Source: Streptomyces smyrnaeus
Lineage (GTDB): Bacteria > Actinomycetota > Actinomycetes > Streptomycetales > Streptomycetaceae
Length of the DNA: 64,000 bases
Reading direction: 5' to 3'
NCBI RefSeq assembly: GCF_017676345.1
Contig: NZ_JAFFZM010000016.1
Span: 124,001-188,000, forward strand
This document shows, in pieces, positions 8,781-17,985 of the stretch (within the stretch, counting starts at the first letter, position 1; every line of letters begins with the position of its first letter). The notes beneath the pieces are model-generated. The model saw nothing but the letters and a program-made list of their open reading frames with translations. It was not told where the DNA came from and did not search any database. The position numbers and the translations under genes are program-made.

Positions 8781-10727
8781 TCAGACCGCCCTCATCAGCA
8801 GGGTCGCGGCGATCAGCACTGCCGCGCCGCCGAACATCGAGACCGCGTACGAGCGGGCGAAACCGTTCTGGAGCCGCCGCAGCCGTCCGGACAGACCCCC
8901 GAAGGTGGCGGCCGTGCCGTTGACGGCGCCGTCGACGACCTTGTGGTCGACGTAGACCAGGCTGCGGGTCAGATGTGTACCGCCGCTGACCAGCACCACA
9001 TGGTTGAAGTCGTCCTGCAGCAGATCGCGGCGGGCGGCGCGGGTGAGCAGATTGCCGCGCGGGGCCACGGCCGGCACCGGCTTGCGCCCGTACTGGAACC
9101 AGGCGGCGCCCACCCCGATGACCAGCGCCACGACCGTCGCCGTGGTCACCGTGGCGGCCGAGACCGGGGAGTGCCCGTGCTCGAACGCGGTCACCGGCTC
9201 CAGCCAGTTCACGAAGGACTCCCCGGCCTTGAACAGGCCGCCCGCGAAGACGGAACCGAAGGCCAGCACGATCATCGGGATCGTCATGATCTTCGGGGAC
9301 TCGTGCGGGTGGGGTTCGGCGTGCTCGCCCCGCGTCTCGGCTGCGGGCTCCACATCCGGCCGGTCCGGGGAGGGGGTGGCCGCCTTGCGCCAGCGCTCCT
9401 CGCCGAAGAAGGTCATCAGCATCACCCGCGTCATGTAGTACGCGGTGATCGCCGCGCCCAGCAGGGTGACCGCGCCCAGGATCCAGCCCTCGGTGCCGCC
9501 CTTGGCGAAGGCGGCCTCGATGATCTGGTCCTTGGAGAAGAACCCGGACAGACCCGGGAACCCGATGATGGCCAGATAGCCCAGCCCGAACGTGACGAAG
9601 GTGACGGGCATGTACTTCCGCAGCCCGCCGTAGCGCCGCATGTCGACCTCGTCGTTCATGCCGTGCATCACCGAACCGGCGCCGAGGAAGAGCCCGGCCT
9701 TGAAGAAGCCGTGGGTGACCAGGTGCATGATGGCGAAGGCGTAACCGATCGGGCCCAGCCCCGCCGCCAGGATCATGTAGCCGATCTGCGACATGGTCGA
9801 GCCCGCCAGGGCCTTCTTGATGTCGTCCTTCGCACAACCGACGAGCGCACCGAACAGCAGCGTGACCGCGCCGACGACGACCACCACCAGTTGGGCGTCC
9901 GGAGCGCCGTTGAAGACGGCACCGGAGCGGGTGATCAGGTAGACGCCCGCGGTCACCATCGTCGCCGCGTGGATGAGGGCGGAGACCGGGGTCGGACCCT
10001 CCATCGCGTCACCGAGCCAGGACTGCAGCGGCACCTGCGCCGACTTGCCGCACGCCGCCAGCAGCAGCATCAGCCCGATCGCCGTCAGCTTGCCCTCGCT
10101 CGCCTCGCCGGCGGAGGAGAGGACGGGCGCGAAGGCGAAGGTGCCGAAGGTGGTGAACATCAAGAAGATGGCGATGGCCAGGCCCGCGTCACCGACCCGG
10201 TTGACCAGGAACGCCTTCTTCGCCGCGGTGGCCGCGGTCGGCTTGTGCTGCCAGAACCCGATCAGCAGATACGAGGCGAGACCCACGCCCTCCCAGCCGA
10301 CGTACAGCAGCAGGTAGTTGTCGGCGAGGACGAGCAGCAGCATCGCCGCCAGGAACAGGTTGAGATAGCCGAAGAAGCGCCGCCGCCCCGGGTCGTGCTC
10401 CATGTAGCCGACCGAGTAGAGGTGGATGAGCGTGCCCACACCGGTGATCAGCAGGACGAACGTCATCGACAACTGGTCGAGCTGGAAGGCCACATCGGCC
10501 TGGAAGCCCTCCACCGGCACCCAGGAGAACAGCTTGCTGTGCATGGCCCGGTGCTCGGCGTCCTCCCCCAGCATGGAGAAGAACAGCACCGCGCCGATCG
10601 CGAAGGAGGCCGCGGCCAGCAGTGTGCCCAGCCAGTGCCCCGAACGGTCCAGGCGCCGCCCCCCGCACAACAGCACGGCGGCACCCAACAGGGGCACCCC
10701 GACGAGCAGTCCGATCATTGACTCCAC
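8781..10727 (-). CDS. nuoL: NADH-quinone oxidoreductase subunit L
   Basis: Largest antiporter-like subunit, carrying the long lateral helix that spans the membrane arm. 648 residues; conserved LLLYVGWEGVGLASYLLIGF (key Glu), CGKSAQVPLQSWLGDAMEGPTPVSALIHAATMVTAG region (key Lys and His), and KKALAGSTMSQIGYMILA. The C-terminal amphipathic region carries a Pro/Glu/His-rich insert (PDRPDVEPAAETRGEHAEPH) before the last helices. GTG 10727 with AAGGGG upstream is chosen by similarity of the resulting N-terminus to other streptomycete NuoL; ATG 10718 is an alternative. It follows nuoK after 13 bases. Confidence 0.97.
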   Translation of the reverse strand: MESMIGLLVGVPLLGAAVLLCGGRRLDRSGHWLGTLLAAASFAIGAVLFFSMLGEDAEHRAMHSKLFSWVPVEGFQADVAFQLDQLSMTFVLLITGVGTLIHLYSVGYMEHDPGRRRFFGYLNLFLAAMLLLVLADNYLLLYVGWEGVGLASYLLIGFWQHKPTAATAAKKAFLVNRVGDAGLAIAIFLMFTTFGTFAFAPVLSSAGEASEGKLTAIGLMLLLAACGKSAQVPLQSWLGDAMEGPTPVSALIHAATMVTAGVYLITRSGAVFNGAPDAQLVVVVVGAVTLLFGALVGCAKDDIKKALAGSTMSQIGYMILAAGLGPIGYAFAIMHLVTHGFFKAGLFLGAGSVMHGMNDEVDMRRYGGLRKYMPVTFVTFGLGYLAIIGFPGLSGFFSKDQIIEAAFAKGGTEGWILGAVTLLGAAITAYYMTRVMLMTFFGEERWRKAATPSPDRPDVEPAAETRGEHAEPHPHESPKIMTIPMIVLAFGSVFAGGLFKAGESFVNWLEPVTAFEHGHSPVSAATVTTATVVALVIGVGAAWFQYGRKPVPAVAPRGNLLTRAARRDLLQDDFNHVVLVSGGTHLTRSLVYVDHKVVDGAVNGTAATFGGLSGRLRRLQNGFARSYAVSMFGGAAVLIAATLLMRAV

Positions 10728-10740
10728 TGGTTCGTACCCC

Positions 10741-11040
10741 TTACAGCTTCATGAGGCTGGCGTCGTCGACCGAGGCCGAGTGGCGGGCGCGGTAGAGCAT
10801 GACGATGATCGCCAGACCCACCACGACCTCGGCGGCGGCGACGACCATGACGAAGAACGCCATGATCTGGCCGTCGAGGTTGCCGTGCATCCGGGAGAAG
10901 GCGACCAGCGTGAGGTTGGCGGCGTTCAACATCAGCTCGATGCACATGAACACCACGATGGCGTTGCGCCGGATCAGGACGCCGGCGGCGCCGATGGTGA
11001 ACAGCAGCGCTGCCAGATAGACGTAGTTGATCGGGCTCAC
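10741..11040 (-). CDS. nuoK: NADH-quinone oxidoreductase subunit K
   Basis: Small three-helix subunit next to the quinone-distal proton channel, 99 residues, the usual length. The glutamates in VFMCIELMLNAANLTLVAFSR needed for coupling are present. It starts at GTG 11040, which overlaps the nuoJ TGA as GTGA, so it should be translationally coupled. The C-terminus ends in a short polar tail with DDASLMKL. Confidence 0.97.
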   Translation of the reverse strand: MSPINYVYLAALLFTIGAAGVLIRRNAIVVFMCIELMLNAANLTLVAFSRMHGNLDGQIMAFFVMVVAAAEVVVGLAIIVMLYRARHSASVDDASLMKL

Positions 11041-11987
11041 TTGGCGGCCTCCTCGCGCTCGGTCCCGCGCCCGGTGGTCGTCTCCTCGTCGTCCGGCGTC
11101 CCCTCCTGCGACCGCTCCGCCGCCGCGTCGCGTTCGAGGGCGCGTTCGCCGGGGTCCTTCGGGCCGGGGTAGGTGGACCGGCCGTGGTATTCGGCGGTGC
11201 GCTGCTCGATCGCGGCGAGCTGGGCCAGCTGTTCGGCGTTGACCTCGCGGATCTGGCCGCGCTTGCGCAGGGTGGGGTTGACGCTGAGCTCGGCGGGTGA
11301 ACCGTCGGGCAGCAGCGCGGGGCGGTCGACCGCGTTGTGGCGGGCGTAGACACCGGGCGCGGGCAGCGGCGGCAGCTGCTTGCCGGCGCGTACCCGCTCG
11401 ATGGCCTGCTCGCGCTGGGACTTGATCTTCTCGACGCGCTCGCGGTGGGTGAGCAGCGTGGCGCCGACCGCCGCGACGGTCAGCAGCGCGCCGACGACCT
11501 CAAAGGCGACCACGTACTTGGTGAACAGCAGCGAGGCGAGCGCCGGGACGTTGCCCTGGGCGTTGGCCGCCGCCAGTCCGTTGAAGCTGCCCACCGAGAC
11601 CTGGCCGATGCCGGCGATCAGCAGGATGCCGAGCCCGAGCCCGCAGCCGGCCGCCATCCAGCGCTGGCCCTTGAGGGTCTCCTTGAGGGAGTCGGCCGCG
11701 CTGACGCCGACGAGCATCAGCACGAACAGGAACAGCATCATGACCGCGCCGGTGTAGACGACGATCTGGACGACGCCCAGGAAGTAGGCGCCGTTGGCGA
11801 GATAGAACAGCGCCAGGATGATCATGGTTCCGGCCAGGCACAGCGCGCTGTGCACGGCCCGGCGCATCAGTACGGTGCCCAGTCCGCCCAGCACGGCGAC
11901 GGTGCCCAGCACCCAGAACTGCAGGGCCTCGCCGGTGGAGGTGGCGGTGGCCGCGAGATCGGTCATCGGAACGGCGAGGTCGGTCAT
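11037..11987 (-). CDS. nuoJ: NADH-quinone oxidoreductase subunit J with long C-terminal tail
   Basis: Five-helix membrane subunit; the conserved helix with the pi-bulge is seen in VVQIVVYTGAVMMLFLFVLML. ATG 11987 overlaps the nuoI stop as ATGA and follows GGGGAGGGCGAACG; a near copy of the first codons (MTDLA) occurs again at ATG 11966. About 316 residues, much longer than the 165-180 of Proteobacteria, because a charged cytoplasmic tail of about 120 residues rich in Arg, Glu and Asp follows the last helix (from about HRERVEKIKSQREQAIERV). This extension is typical of streptomycetes; its role is unknown. Confidence 0.95.
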   Translation of the reverse strand: MTDLAVPMTDLAATATSTGEALQFWVLGTVAVLGGLGTVLMRRAVHSALCLAGTMIILALFYLANGAYFLGVVQIVVYTGAVMMLFLFVLMLVGVSAADSLKETLKGQRWMAAGCGLGLGILLIAGIGQVSVGSFNGLAAANAQGNVPALASLLFTKYVVAFEVVGALLTVAAVGATLLTHRERVEKIKSQREQAIERVRAGKQLPPLPAPGVYARHNAVDRPALLPDGSPAELSVNPTLRKRGQIREVNAEQLAQLAAIEQRTAEYHGRSTYPGPKDPGERALERDAAAERSQEGTPDDEETTTGRGTEREEAAK

Positions 11988-12655
11988 CGTTCGCCCTCCC
12001 CGCTGCTGGTCACGACCCCGTGCGTCATACGCCCCGACGGCGCCGCGTCGAAGGTGGCGTCCCCCGCGGCGGCCGGTTCGTCGACGCCGAAGGTGTCCGC
12101 CGACTTCTGCGGCGCCCCGGTGTCGGTGGGTGTCTGCCGCACCGTGCCGGGCGCCGCCTCGGTGACCAGGCCCTGGTAGTAGTCCTTCTCCGTCATCCCC
12201 GGGTAGATGGCGTGCGGCGAGTCGACCATGCCGTCCTCCAGGCCGGCGAGCAGCTCCTCCTTGGTGTAGATGAGGGACTCGCGGCTGTCGTCGGCCAGTT
12301 CGTACTCGTTCGTCATGGTCAGTGCCCGGGTGGGGCACGCCTCGACGCACAGGCCGCACAGGATGCAGCGCAGATAGTTGATCTGGTAGACGCGGCCGTA
12401 GCGCTCGCCGGGCGAGTAGCGCTCCTCCTCGGTGTTGTCCGCCCCCTCGACATAGATCGCGTCGGCGGGGCAGGCCCAGGCGCACAGCTCGCAGCCGACG
12501 CATTTCTCCAGCCCGTCCGGATGCCGGTTGAGCTGGTGGCGGCCGTGGAAGCGGGGCGCTGTCGGCTTCTTGTACTCGGGGTACTGCTCGGTCAGCCGCT
12601 TCTTGAACATGTCCTTGAAGGTCACGCCGAAGCCGGCCACGGGGTTCTCAGGCAC
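11984..12655 (-). CDS. nuoI: NADH-quinone oxidoreductase subunit I, two 4Fe-4S clusters
   Basis: Ferredoxin-like subunit carrying clusters N6a and N6b that pass electrons to NuoB. Both motifs are intact: KCVGCELCAWACPADAI and RCILCGLCVEACPTRAL. GTG 12655 overlaps the end of nuoH by eight bases and has AAGGGGG upstream; the product is 223 residues. The last 75 or so residues are an Ala/Thr/Pro-rich tail after YYQGLVTEAAPG that is not part of the conserved fold. Confidence 0.96.
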   Translation of the reverse strand: MPENPVAGFGVTFKDMFKKRLTEQYPEYKKPTAPRFHGRHQLNRHPDGLEKCVGCELCAWACPADAIYVEGADNTEEERYSPGERYGRVYQINYLRCILCGLCVEACPTRALTMTNEYELADDSRESLIYTKEELLAGLEDGMVDSPHAIYPGMTEKDYYQGLVTEAAPGTVRQTPTDTGAPQKSADTFGVDEPAAAGDATFDAAPSGRMTHGVVTSSGEGER

Positions 12656-14084
12656 CGTCAGCCCCCTTGCTCTCGGTGGTTCCGTCTGTAGCGGTGGTCG
12701 ATCCGCCCGCCTGGGCGCCGACGGGCTCGCGCTCGCGGTCCCGGTCGGCACGCGAGGGCCGCCGCGGCACCGGTGGCAGCGTCTGCCCGGGCAGGGGCGG
12801 TACGGGGTAGCCGCCCGCCATCGGATCGAACGGCTGTTGCGGGCCTGCCTGTCCGCCCTGCTGCTGTTCCTCCTCTTCCTCCTCGCCCCCGCGGAAGAAG
12901 TCCACGACGAAGGTGATCAGCAGCAGCACCAGGGCGGTACCCGCCACCCAGTAGACGACCTCGCTGTAGTCCCAGCCCTCGTTGCGCATGGCGCGGACGG
13001 TGGCCACGAGCATCAGCCACACCAGCGCGATGGGGATGAGCACCTTCCAGCCCAGCTTCATGAACTGGTCGTAGCGGGTGCGGGGCAGCGTGCCGCGGAT
13101 CCAGATGAAGAAGAAGATGATCACCGCGAGCTTGGCGACGAACCACAGCATCGGCCACCAGCCGTGGTTGGCGCCCTCCCACCAGGTGGAGATCGGTGCC
13201 GGGGCACGCCAACCGCCCAGGAAGAGGGTGACGGCGAGCGCGGAGACCGTCACCACATGGATGTACTCGGTCAGCATGAACATCGCGAACTTGATCGAGC
13301 TGTACTCGGTCTGGAAGCCCGCGACCAGATCGCCTTCGGACTCCGGCATGTCGAAGGGCGCGCGGTGCGCCTCGCCGACCATGGAGACCAGATAGATCAG
13401 GAAGGAGACCGGCAGCAGATAGGCGAACCAGCCGTCCGCCTGCTCACCGACGATGGTCGAGGTGGACATGGAGCCGGAGTAGAGGAAGACCGCGGCGAAG
13501 CTGAGCCCCATCGCGATCTCGTAGCTGACGATCTGCGCGGTGGCCCGCACCCCGCCCAGCAGCGGATAGGTGGAGCCGGAGGACCAGCCGGCCAGCACCA
13601 CGCCGTAGGCGGCGATGGAGGAGGTGGCCAGGATGTAGAGGACGGCGACGGGCATGTCCGTCAGCTGCATCGCCGTACGGTGCCCGAAGATCGAGACCTC
13701 GTTGCCCGCGGGTCCGAACGGGATGACCGCGATGGCCATGAAGGCGGGCACGGCACCGACGATCGGAGCGAGCAGATAGACCAGTCTGTCGCTGCCCTTG
13801 ACGGTGATGTCCTCCTTGAGCATCAGCTTCACACCGTCGGCGAGCGACTGGAGCATGCCCCAGGGGCCGTGCCGGTTGGGCCCGACGCGCAGCTGCATCC
13901 AGCCGACGATCTTCCGCTCGAAGACGATCGAGAGCAGCACCGTCACCATCAGGAACGCGAAGCAGAAGACCGCCTTCAACGCGACCAGCCAGAAGGGGTC
14001 CGTGCCGAACATCGACAGGTCCTCGGCCGCCAGGCTCCGCGTTCCGGAGCCCAGCGTCCGCGCGCTCAGCGTCGTGGCGCTCAT
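12648..14084 (-). CDS. nuoH: NADH-quinone oxidoreductase subunit H
   Basis: Membrane subunit that forms the quinone entry channel with NuoB and NuoD. Conserved ERKIVGWMQLRVGPNRHGPW and the acidic loop GEAHRAPFDMPESEGDLVAG with EYSSIKFAMF are present. ATG 14084 overlaps the nuoG TGA as ATGA and is preceded by GGAGGTGGGTGC, an excellent ribosome site; 478 residues. A cytoplasmic C-terminal tail of about 80 residues starts with a run of glutamates and continues Gln/Pro/Arg-rich. The tail is typical of actinobacterial NuoH and of unknown role. Confidence 0.96.
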   Translation of the reverse strand: MSATTLSARTLGSGTRSLAAEDLSMFGTDPFWLVALKAVFCFAFLMVTVLLSIVFERKIVGWMQLRVGPNRHGPWGMLQSLADGVKLMLKEDITVKGSDRLVYLLAPIVGAVPAFMAIAVIPFGPAGNEVSIFGHRTAMQLTDMPVAVLYILATSSIAAYGVVLAGWSSGSTYPLLGGVRATAQIVSYEIAMGLSFAAVFLYSGSMSTSTIVGEQADGWFAYLLPVSFLIYLVSMVGEAHRAPFDMPESEGDLVAGFQTEYSSIKFAMFMLTEYIHVVTVSALAVTLFLGGWRAPAPISTWWEGANHGWWPMLWFVAKLAVIIFFFIWIRGTLPRTRYDQFMKLGWKVLIPIALVWLMLVATVRAMRNEGWDYSEVVYWVAGTALVLLLITFVVDFFRGGEEEEEEQQQGGQAGPQQPFDPMAGGYPVPPLPGQTLPPVPRRPSRADRDREREPVGAQAGGSTTATDGTTESKGADGA

Positions 14085-16591
14085 GCACCCACCTCCTGCG
14101 TGGTTTCGGGCGCGGCGGCGGCCGGTGCGACGCGCACCACGTCGCCGGGCAGCGCGCCCAGATCGGCCGGTACGCCGGAGCCGACCGAGTTGAGCGGCAG
14201 CCATACGACGCGGTCGGGCATCGCTGTCACCTGCAGCGGCAGCCGCACCTGGCCGCGCGGCCCCTGGACGGCCAGCACATCGCCGTCCTTGACGCCGACC
14301 TCGTCGGCGGTCGCGGCCGACATCCGGGCGAGGGCGGCGTGCCGGGTGCCGGCCAGCGCCTCGTCGCCCTCCTGGAGCCGGCCCTGGTCGAGCAGCAGCC
14401 GGTGTCCGGAGAGCACGGCCTCGCCCGCCTTCGGCTGCGGCGCGGTGCGTGCCGCGGGGACGGCCGCACTCGTGAGGGTGCCGTCCCGGCCGGGGCCGAG
14501 CCGGTCGATCTCGCCGCGCACCGTGCGTACGTCCGGCAGCCCGAGGTGGACATCGAGCGCGTCCGCGAGCATGTGCAGGACCCGGGTGTCGGGTTGGGTG
14601 TGGCGGCGTGTCATCTGGTCGGGCTTGAGCGCGGCCTCGAACTGCCGCACCCTGCCCTCCCAGTTGAGGAAGGTGCCGGACTTCTCCACAGCGGCGGAGA
14701 TGGGAAGGACCACGTCGGCCAGCTCGGTCACCGCGCCGGGCCGCAGCTCCAGGCTGACCAGGAAGTCGACGGCCTCCAGCGCCTGCCGGGCGCGAGCCGG
14801 ATCCGGCAGGTCCTCGACGCCGACCCCGCCGACGAGCAGCGCGGACAGCTCTCCTTCGGCGGCGGCCTCGATGATCTGCGAGGTGTCGCGCCCCGGCTGC
14901 GTGGGGAGTTCGGCGACCCCCCAGGCGCGGGCGACCTCCGCACGCGCCTCGGCGTTGTCGACCGACCGGGCCCCGGGCAGCAGCCCCGGCAGGCAGCCGG
15001 CCTCCAGGGCGCCGCGCTCACCCGCGCGGCGCGGCACCCACACCAGCGTGGCGCCGGTGGCGGCAGCGGTCCTCACGGCCGCGGTCAGCGCGCCCGGCAC
15101 GGTGGCCAGCCGCTCACCGACCAGGATCAGCGAGCCCTCGCCGCGCAGCGCCTCGGCTGCCGTGGCGCCCAACTCGTCCAGCCCCACACCGCCCGCGAGC
15201 GCGTCCAGCCACTCGGTCTCGGTGCCGGGCACGGTCGGCAGCAGGGTGCCGCCCGCCTTCTCCAGGCCGCGGGTGGCGTGGCTCGCCAGCGCGAAGGTGC
15301 GCTGCTGGTGCTTGCGCCAGGCCTTGCGCAGCCGCAGGAAGACGCCGGGCGCCTCCTCCTCGGCCTCCAGCCCGGCCAGCAGTACGGCGGGCGCGGCCTC
15401 CAGTGCCGTGTAGGTGACCCCGGAGGCGTCCAGGTCGCGGCCGTGGCCCGCGACCTGGGAGGTGAGGAAGTCGGCCTCCTCGGCCGAGTGCGGCCGGGCG
15501 CGGAAGTCGATGTCGTTGGTGCGCAGCGCCACGCGGGCGAACTTGGCGTACGCGTAGGCGTCCTCGACGGTGACCCGGCCGCCGGTCAGCACTCCGGCCC
15601 GGCCGCGCGCCGGGGCGAGTCCGCGTGCGGCGGCCTCCAGCGCCTCGGGCCAGCTGGCGGGCGCCAGTCGGCCGTCCGCGCCGCGGACCAGCGGGGTGTG
15701 CAGCCGGTCGGGGCGCTGCGCGTAGCGGAACGCGAAGCGGCCCTTGTCGCACAGCCACTCCTCGTTGACCTCGGGGTCGTTCTCGGCCAGCCGCCGCATG
15801 ACCTTGCCGCGCCGGTGGTCGTGGCGCACCGCGCAGCCGCCCGCGCAGTGTTCGCACACGCCGGGCGAGGAGACCAGGTCGAAGGGGCGGGAGCGGAACC
15901 GGTAGGCGGCCGAGGTGAGCGCACCGACCGGGCAGATCTGGATGGTGTTCCCGGAGAAGTACGACTGGAAGGGCTGGTCCTCGCCGGTGCCGACCTGCTG
16001 GAGCGCGCCCCGCTCCAGCAGCTCGATCATCGGGTCGCCCGCGATCTGGTTGGAGAAGCGGGTGCAGCGTGCGCACAGCACGCAGCGTTCGCGGTCCAGC
16101 AGCACCTGGGTGGAGACGGCGACGGGCTTTTCGAAGGTGCGCTTCTTGCCCTCGAACCGGGAGTCGGCGTTGCCGTGGGACATCGCCTGGTTCTGCAGCG
16201 GGCACTCGCCGCCCTTGTCGCAGACGGGGCAGTCCAGCGGGTGGTTGATGAGCAGCAGCTCCATCACACCGCGCTGTGCCTTGCTCGCGACCGGAGAGGT
16301 CAGATGCGTCTTGACGACCATGCCGTCGGTGCACTGGATGGTGCAGGACGCCATCGGCTTGCGCTGGCCCTCCACCTCCACGATGCACTGCCGGCAGGCA
16401 CCCGCCGGATCGAGCAGGGGGTGGTCGCAGAAGCGGGGGATCTCGATGCCGAGCTGTTCGGCGGCGCGGATGACCAGCGTGCCCTTGGGGACGGAGATCT
16501 GGGCGCCGTCGATGGTCAGCGACACGAGGTCCTCGGGGGGCGGGGCGACCTCCCCTCCCCCTTGGGAGGTGCCAGCAGTGGTGACGGTCAC
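14081..16591 (-). CDS. nuoG: NADH-quinone oxidoreductase subunit G
   Basis: Large peripheral-arm iron-sulfur subunit, 836 residues. N-terminal 2Fe-2S ferredoxin domain with CDHPLLDPAGACRQC; then 4Fe-4S ligands in HPLDCPVCDKGGECPLQ, RCVLCARCTRF and CPVGAL; then CEHCAGGCAV and a molybdopterin-oxidoreductase-like domain without cofactor. GTG 16591 overlaps the nuoF stop as GTGA and has GGAGGTGAACGC upstream. The first 25 residues include a Gly/Pro stretch encoded by an inverted repeat (CCTCCC/GGGGAGG) near 16550-16570. Electrons pass through it from NuoE/NuoF towards NuoI. Confidence 0.97.
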   Translation of the reverse strand: MTVTTAGTSQGGGEVAPPPEDLVSLTIDGAQISVPKGTLVIRAAEQLGIEIPRFCDHPLLDPAGACRQCIVEVEGQRKPMASCTIQCTDGMVVKTHLTSPVASKAQRGVMELLLINHPLDCPVCDKGGECPLQNQAMSHGNADSRFEGKKRTFEKPVAVSTQVLLDRERCVLCARCTRFSNQIAGDPMIELLERGALQQVGTGEDQPFQSYFSGNTIQICPVGALTSAAYRFRSRPFDLVSSPGVCEHCAGGCAVRHDHRRGKVMRRLAENDPEVNEEWLCDKGRFAFRYAQRPDRLHTPLVRGADGRLAPASWPEALEAAARGLAPARGRAGVLTGGRVTVEDAYAYAKFARVALRTNDIDFRARPHSAEEADFLTSQVAGHGRDLDASGVTYTALEAAPAVLLAGLEAEEEAPGVFLRLRKAWRKHQQRTFALASHATRGLEKAGGTLLPTVPGTETEWLDALAGGVGLDELGATAAEALRGEGSLILVGERLATVPGALTAAVRTAAATGATLVWVPRRAGERGALEAGCLPGLLPGARSVDNAEARAEVARAWGVAELPTQPGRDTSQIIEAAAEGELSALLVGGVGVEDLPDPARARQALEAVDFLVSLELRPGAVTELADVVLPISAAVEKSGTFLNWEGRVRQFEAALKPDQMTRRHTQPDTRVLHMLADALDVHLGLPDVRTVRGEIDRLGPGRDGTLTSAAVPAARTAPQPKAGEAVLSGHRLLLDQGRLQEGDEALAGTRHAALARMSAATADEVGVKDGDVLAVQGPRGQVRLPLQVTAMPDRVVWLPLNSVGSGVPADLGALPGDVVRVAPAAAAPETTQEVGA

Positions 16592-17985
16592 GCGTTCACC
16601 TCCAGGTGAGCGGAGCTGGGGCCATCGGCCCACGCGGTGGACTTCTCGGGGTCGAAGGGGCAGCCGCGGCCCGCGAGGTGGGCTTCGTACTCGTCGCGGA
16701 AGTACTGCAGCGAGGAGAAGATCGGGGAGGCGGCGCCGTCACCGAGGGCGCAGAAGGACTTGCCGTTGATGTTGTCGGCGATGTCGGCGATCTTGTCCAG
16801 ATCGGCGTGTCCCGCCTTGCCCGCCTCGATGTCGCGGAGCAGCTGGACGAGCCAGTAGGTGCCCTCCCGGCAGGGGGTGCACTTGCCGCAGGACTCGTGT
16901 GCGTAGAACTCGGTCCAGCGGGTGACGGCCCGCACCACGCAGGTGGTCTCGTCGAAGCACTGGAGCGCCTTGGTGCCGAGCATGGAGCCGGCGTTGCCGA
17001 CGCCCTCGTAGTCGAGGGGCACATCCAGATGCTCGTCGGTGAGCAGCGGCGTGGAGGAGCCGCCGGGTGTCCAGAACTTCAGCCGGTGGCCTGGTCGCAT
17101 ACCGCCGCTCATGTCCAGCAGCTGGCGCAGGGTGATGCCCAGCGGCGCCTCGTACTGGCCGGGGCGCGCCACATGGCCGCTGAGGGAGTAGAGCGTGAAG
17201 CCGGGGGACTTCTCGCTGCCCATGGAGCGGAACCAGTCCTTGCCCTTGTCGACGAGGGCGGGAACCGAGGCGATGGATTCGACGTTGTTGACGACTGTGG
17301 GGCACGCGTACAGACCGGCGACGGCCGGAAAGGGTGGGCGCAGCCGGGGCTGTCCGCGGCGGCCTTCGAGCGAGTCGAGGAGCGCGGTCTCCTCACCGCA
17401 GATGTAGGCGCCGGCGCCCGCGTGCACGGTGAGTTCCAGGCCCTTGCCGGGTCCGAGCGCGTCCGGGCCGAGGTAGCCGGCCTCGTACGCCTCGCGCACG
17501 GCAAGGTGGAGGCGGCGCAGCACGGGCACGACCTCGCCGCGCAGATAGATGAAGGCGTGGTGGGAGCGGATCGCATGGCAGGCGATGACGATGCCCTCGA
17601 TCAGCGAGTGCGGGTTGGCGAACAGGAGCGGGATGTCCTTGCAGGTGCCCGGTTCCGACTCGTCGGCGTTGACGACGAGATAGTGCGGTTTGCCGTCACC
17701 CTGCGGAATGAACTGCCACTTCATCCCGGTGGGGAACCCGGCGCCGCCGCGACCGCGCAGACCCGCTTCCTTGACGTAGGCGATCAGGTCGTCGGGGTCC
17801 ATGGCCAGCGCCTTGCGCAGCGCCCGGTAGCCGCCGTGCCGCCGGTAGCCGGCCAGGGTGTAGGAGTCCGACTCGTCCCAGTGCGCGGACAGCACGGGGG
17901 TCAGCAGCTTCTGCGGGTCCGCCTCGCCGCCGGCCGGGTGCGCAGAGGTCTCGTCCTGCCCGCCGTCGTGTGTCACCGTCGTCAC
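16588..17985 (-). CDS. nuoF: NADH-quinone oxidoreductase subunit F, NADH- and FMN-binding
   Basis: Oxidises NADH through FMN and passes electrons to the N3 cluster. Visible: FMN/NADH glycine motif GLRGRGGAGFPTGMKW, NADH site VVNADESEPGTCKD, GAGAYICGEETALLDSLEG, and 4Fe-4S ligands in ESCGKCTPCREG with the later Cys in FCALGDGAASP. GTG 17985 overlaps the nuoE stop as GTGA and follows GGAGGGGAA; 465 residues. Any reading frame upstream of this point belongs to the nuoE region in another frame and is not coding. Confidence 0.97.
   Translation of the reverse strand: MTTVTHDGGQDETSAHPAGGEADPQKLLTPVLSAHWDESDSYTLAGYRRHGGYRALRKALAMDPDDLIAYVKEAGLRGRGGAGFPTGMKWQFIPQGDGKPHYLVVNADESEPGTCKDIPLLFANPHSLIEGIVIACHAIRSHHAFIYLRGEVVPVLRRLHLAVREAYEAGYLGPDALGPGKGLELTVHAGAGAYICGEETALLDSLEGRRGQPRLRPPFPAVAGLYACPTVVNNVESIASVPALVDKGKDWFRSMGSEKSPGFTLYSLSGHVARPGQYEAPLGITLRQLLDMSGGMRPGHRLKFWTPGGSSTPLLTDEHLDVPLDYEGVGNAGSMLGTKALQCFDETTCVVRAVTRWTEFYAHESCGKCTPCREGTYWLVQLLRDIEAGKAGHADLDKIADIADNINGKSFCALGDGAASPIFSSLQYFRDEYEAHLAGRGCPFDPEKSTAWADGPSSAHLEVNA

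Noticed and set aside
11988..12503. N-terminal extension of nuoJ
   Set aside because: This part is nuoI in another frame; ATG 11987 overlaps the nuoI stop and has a ribosome site.
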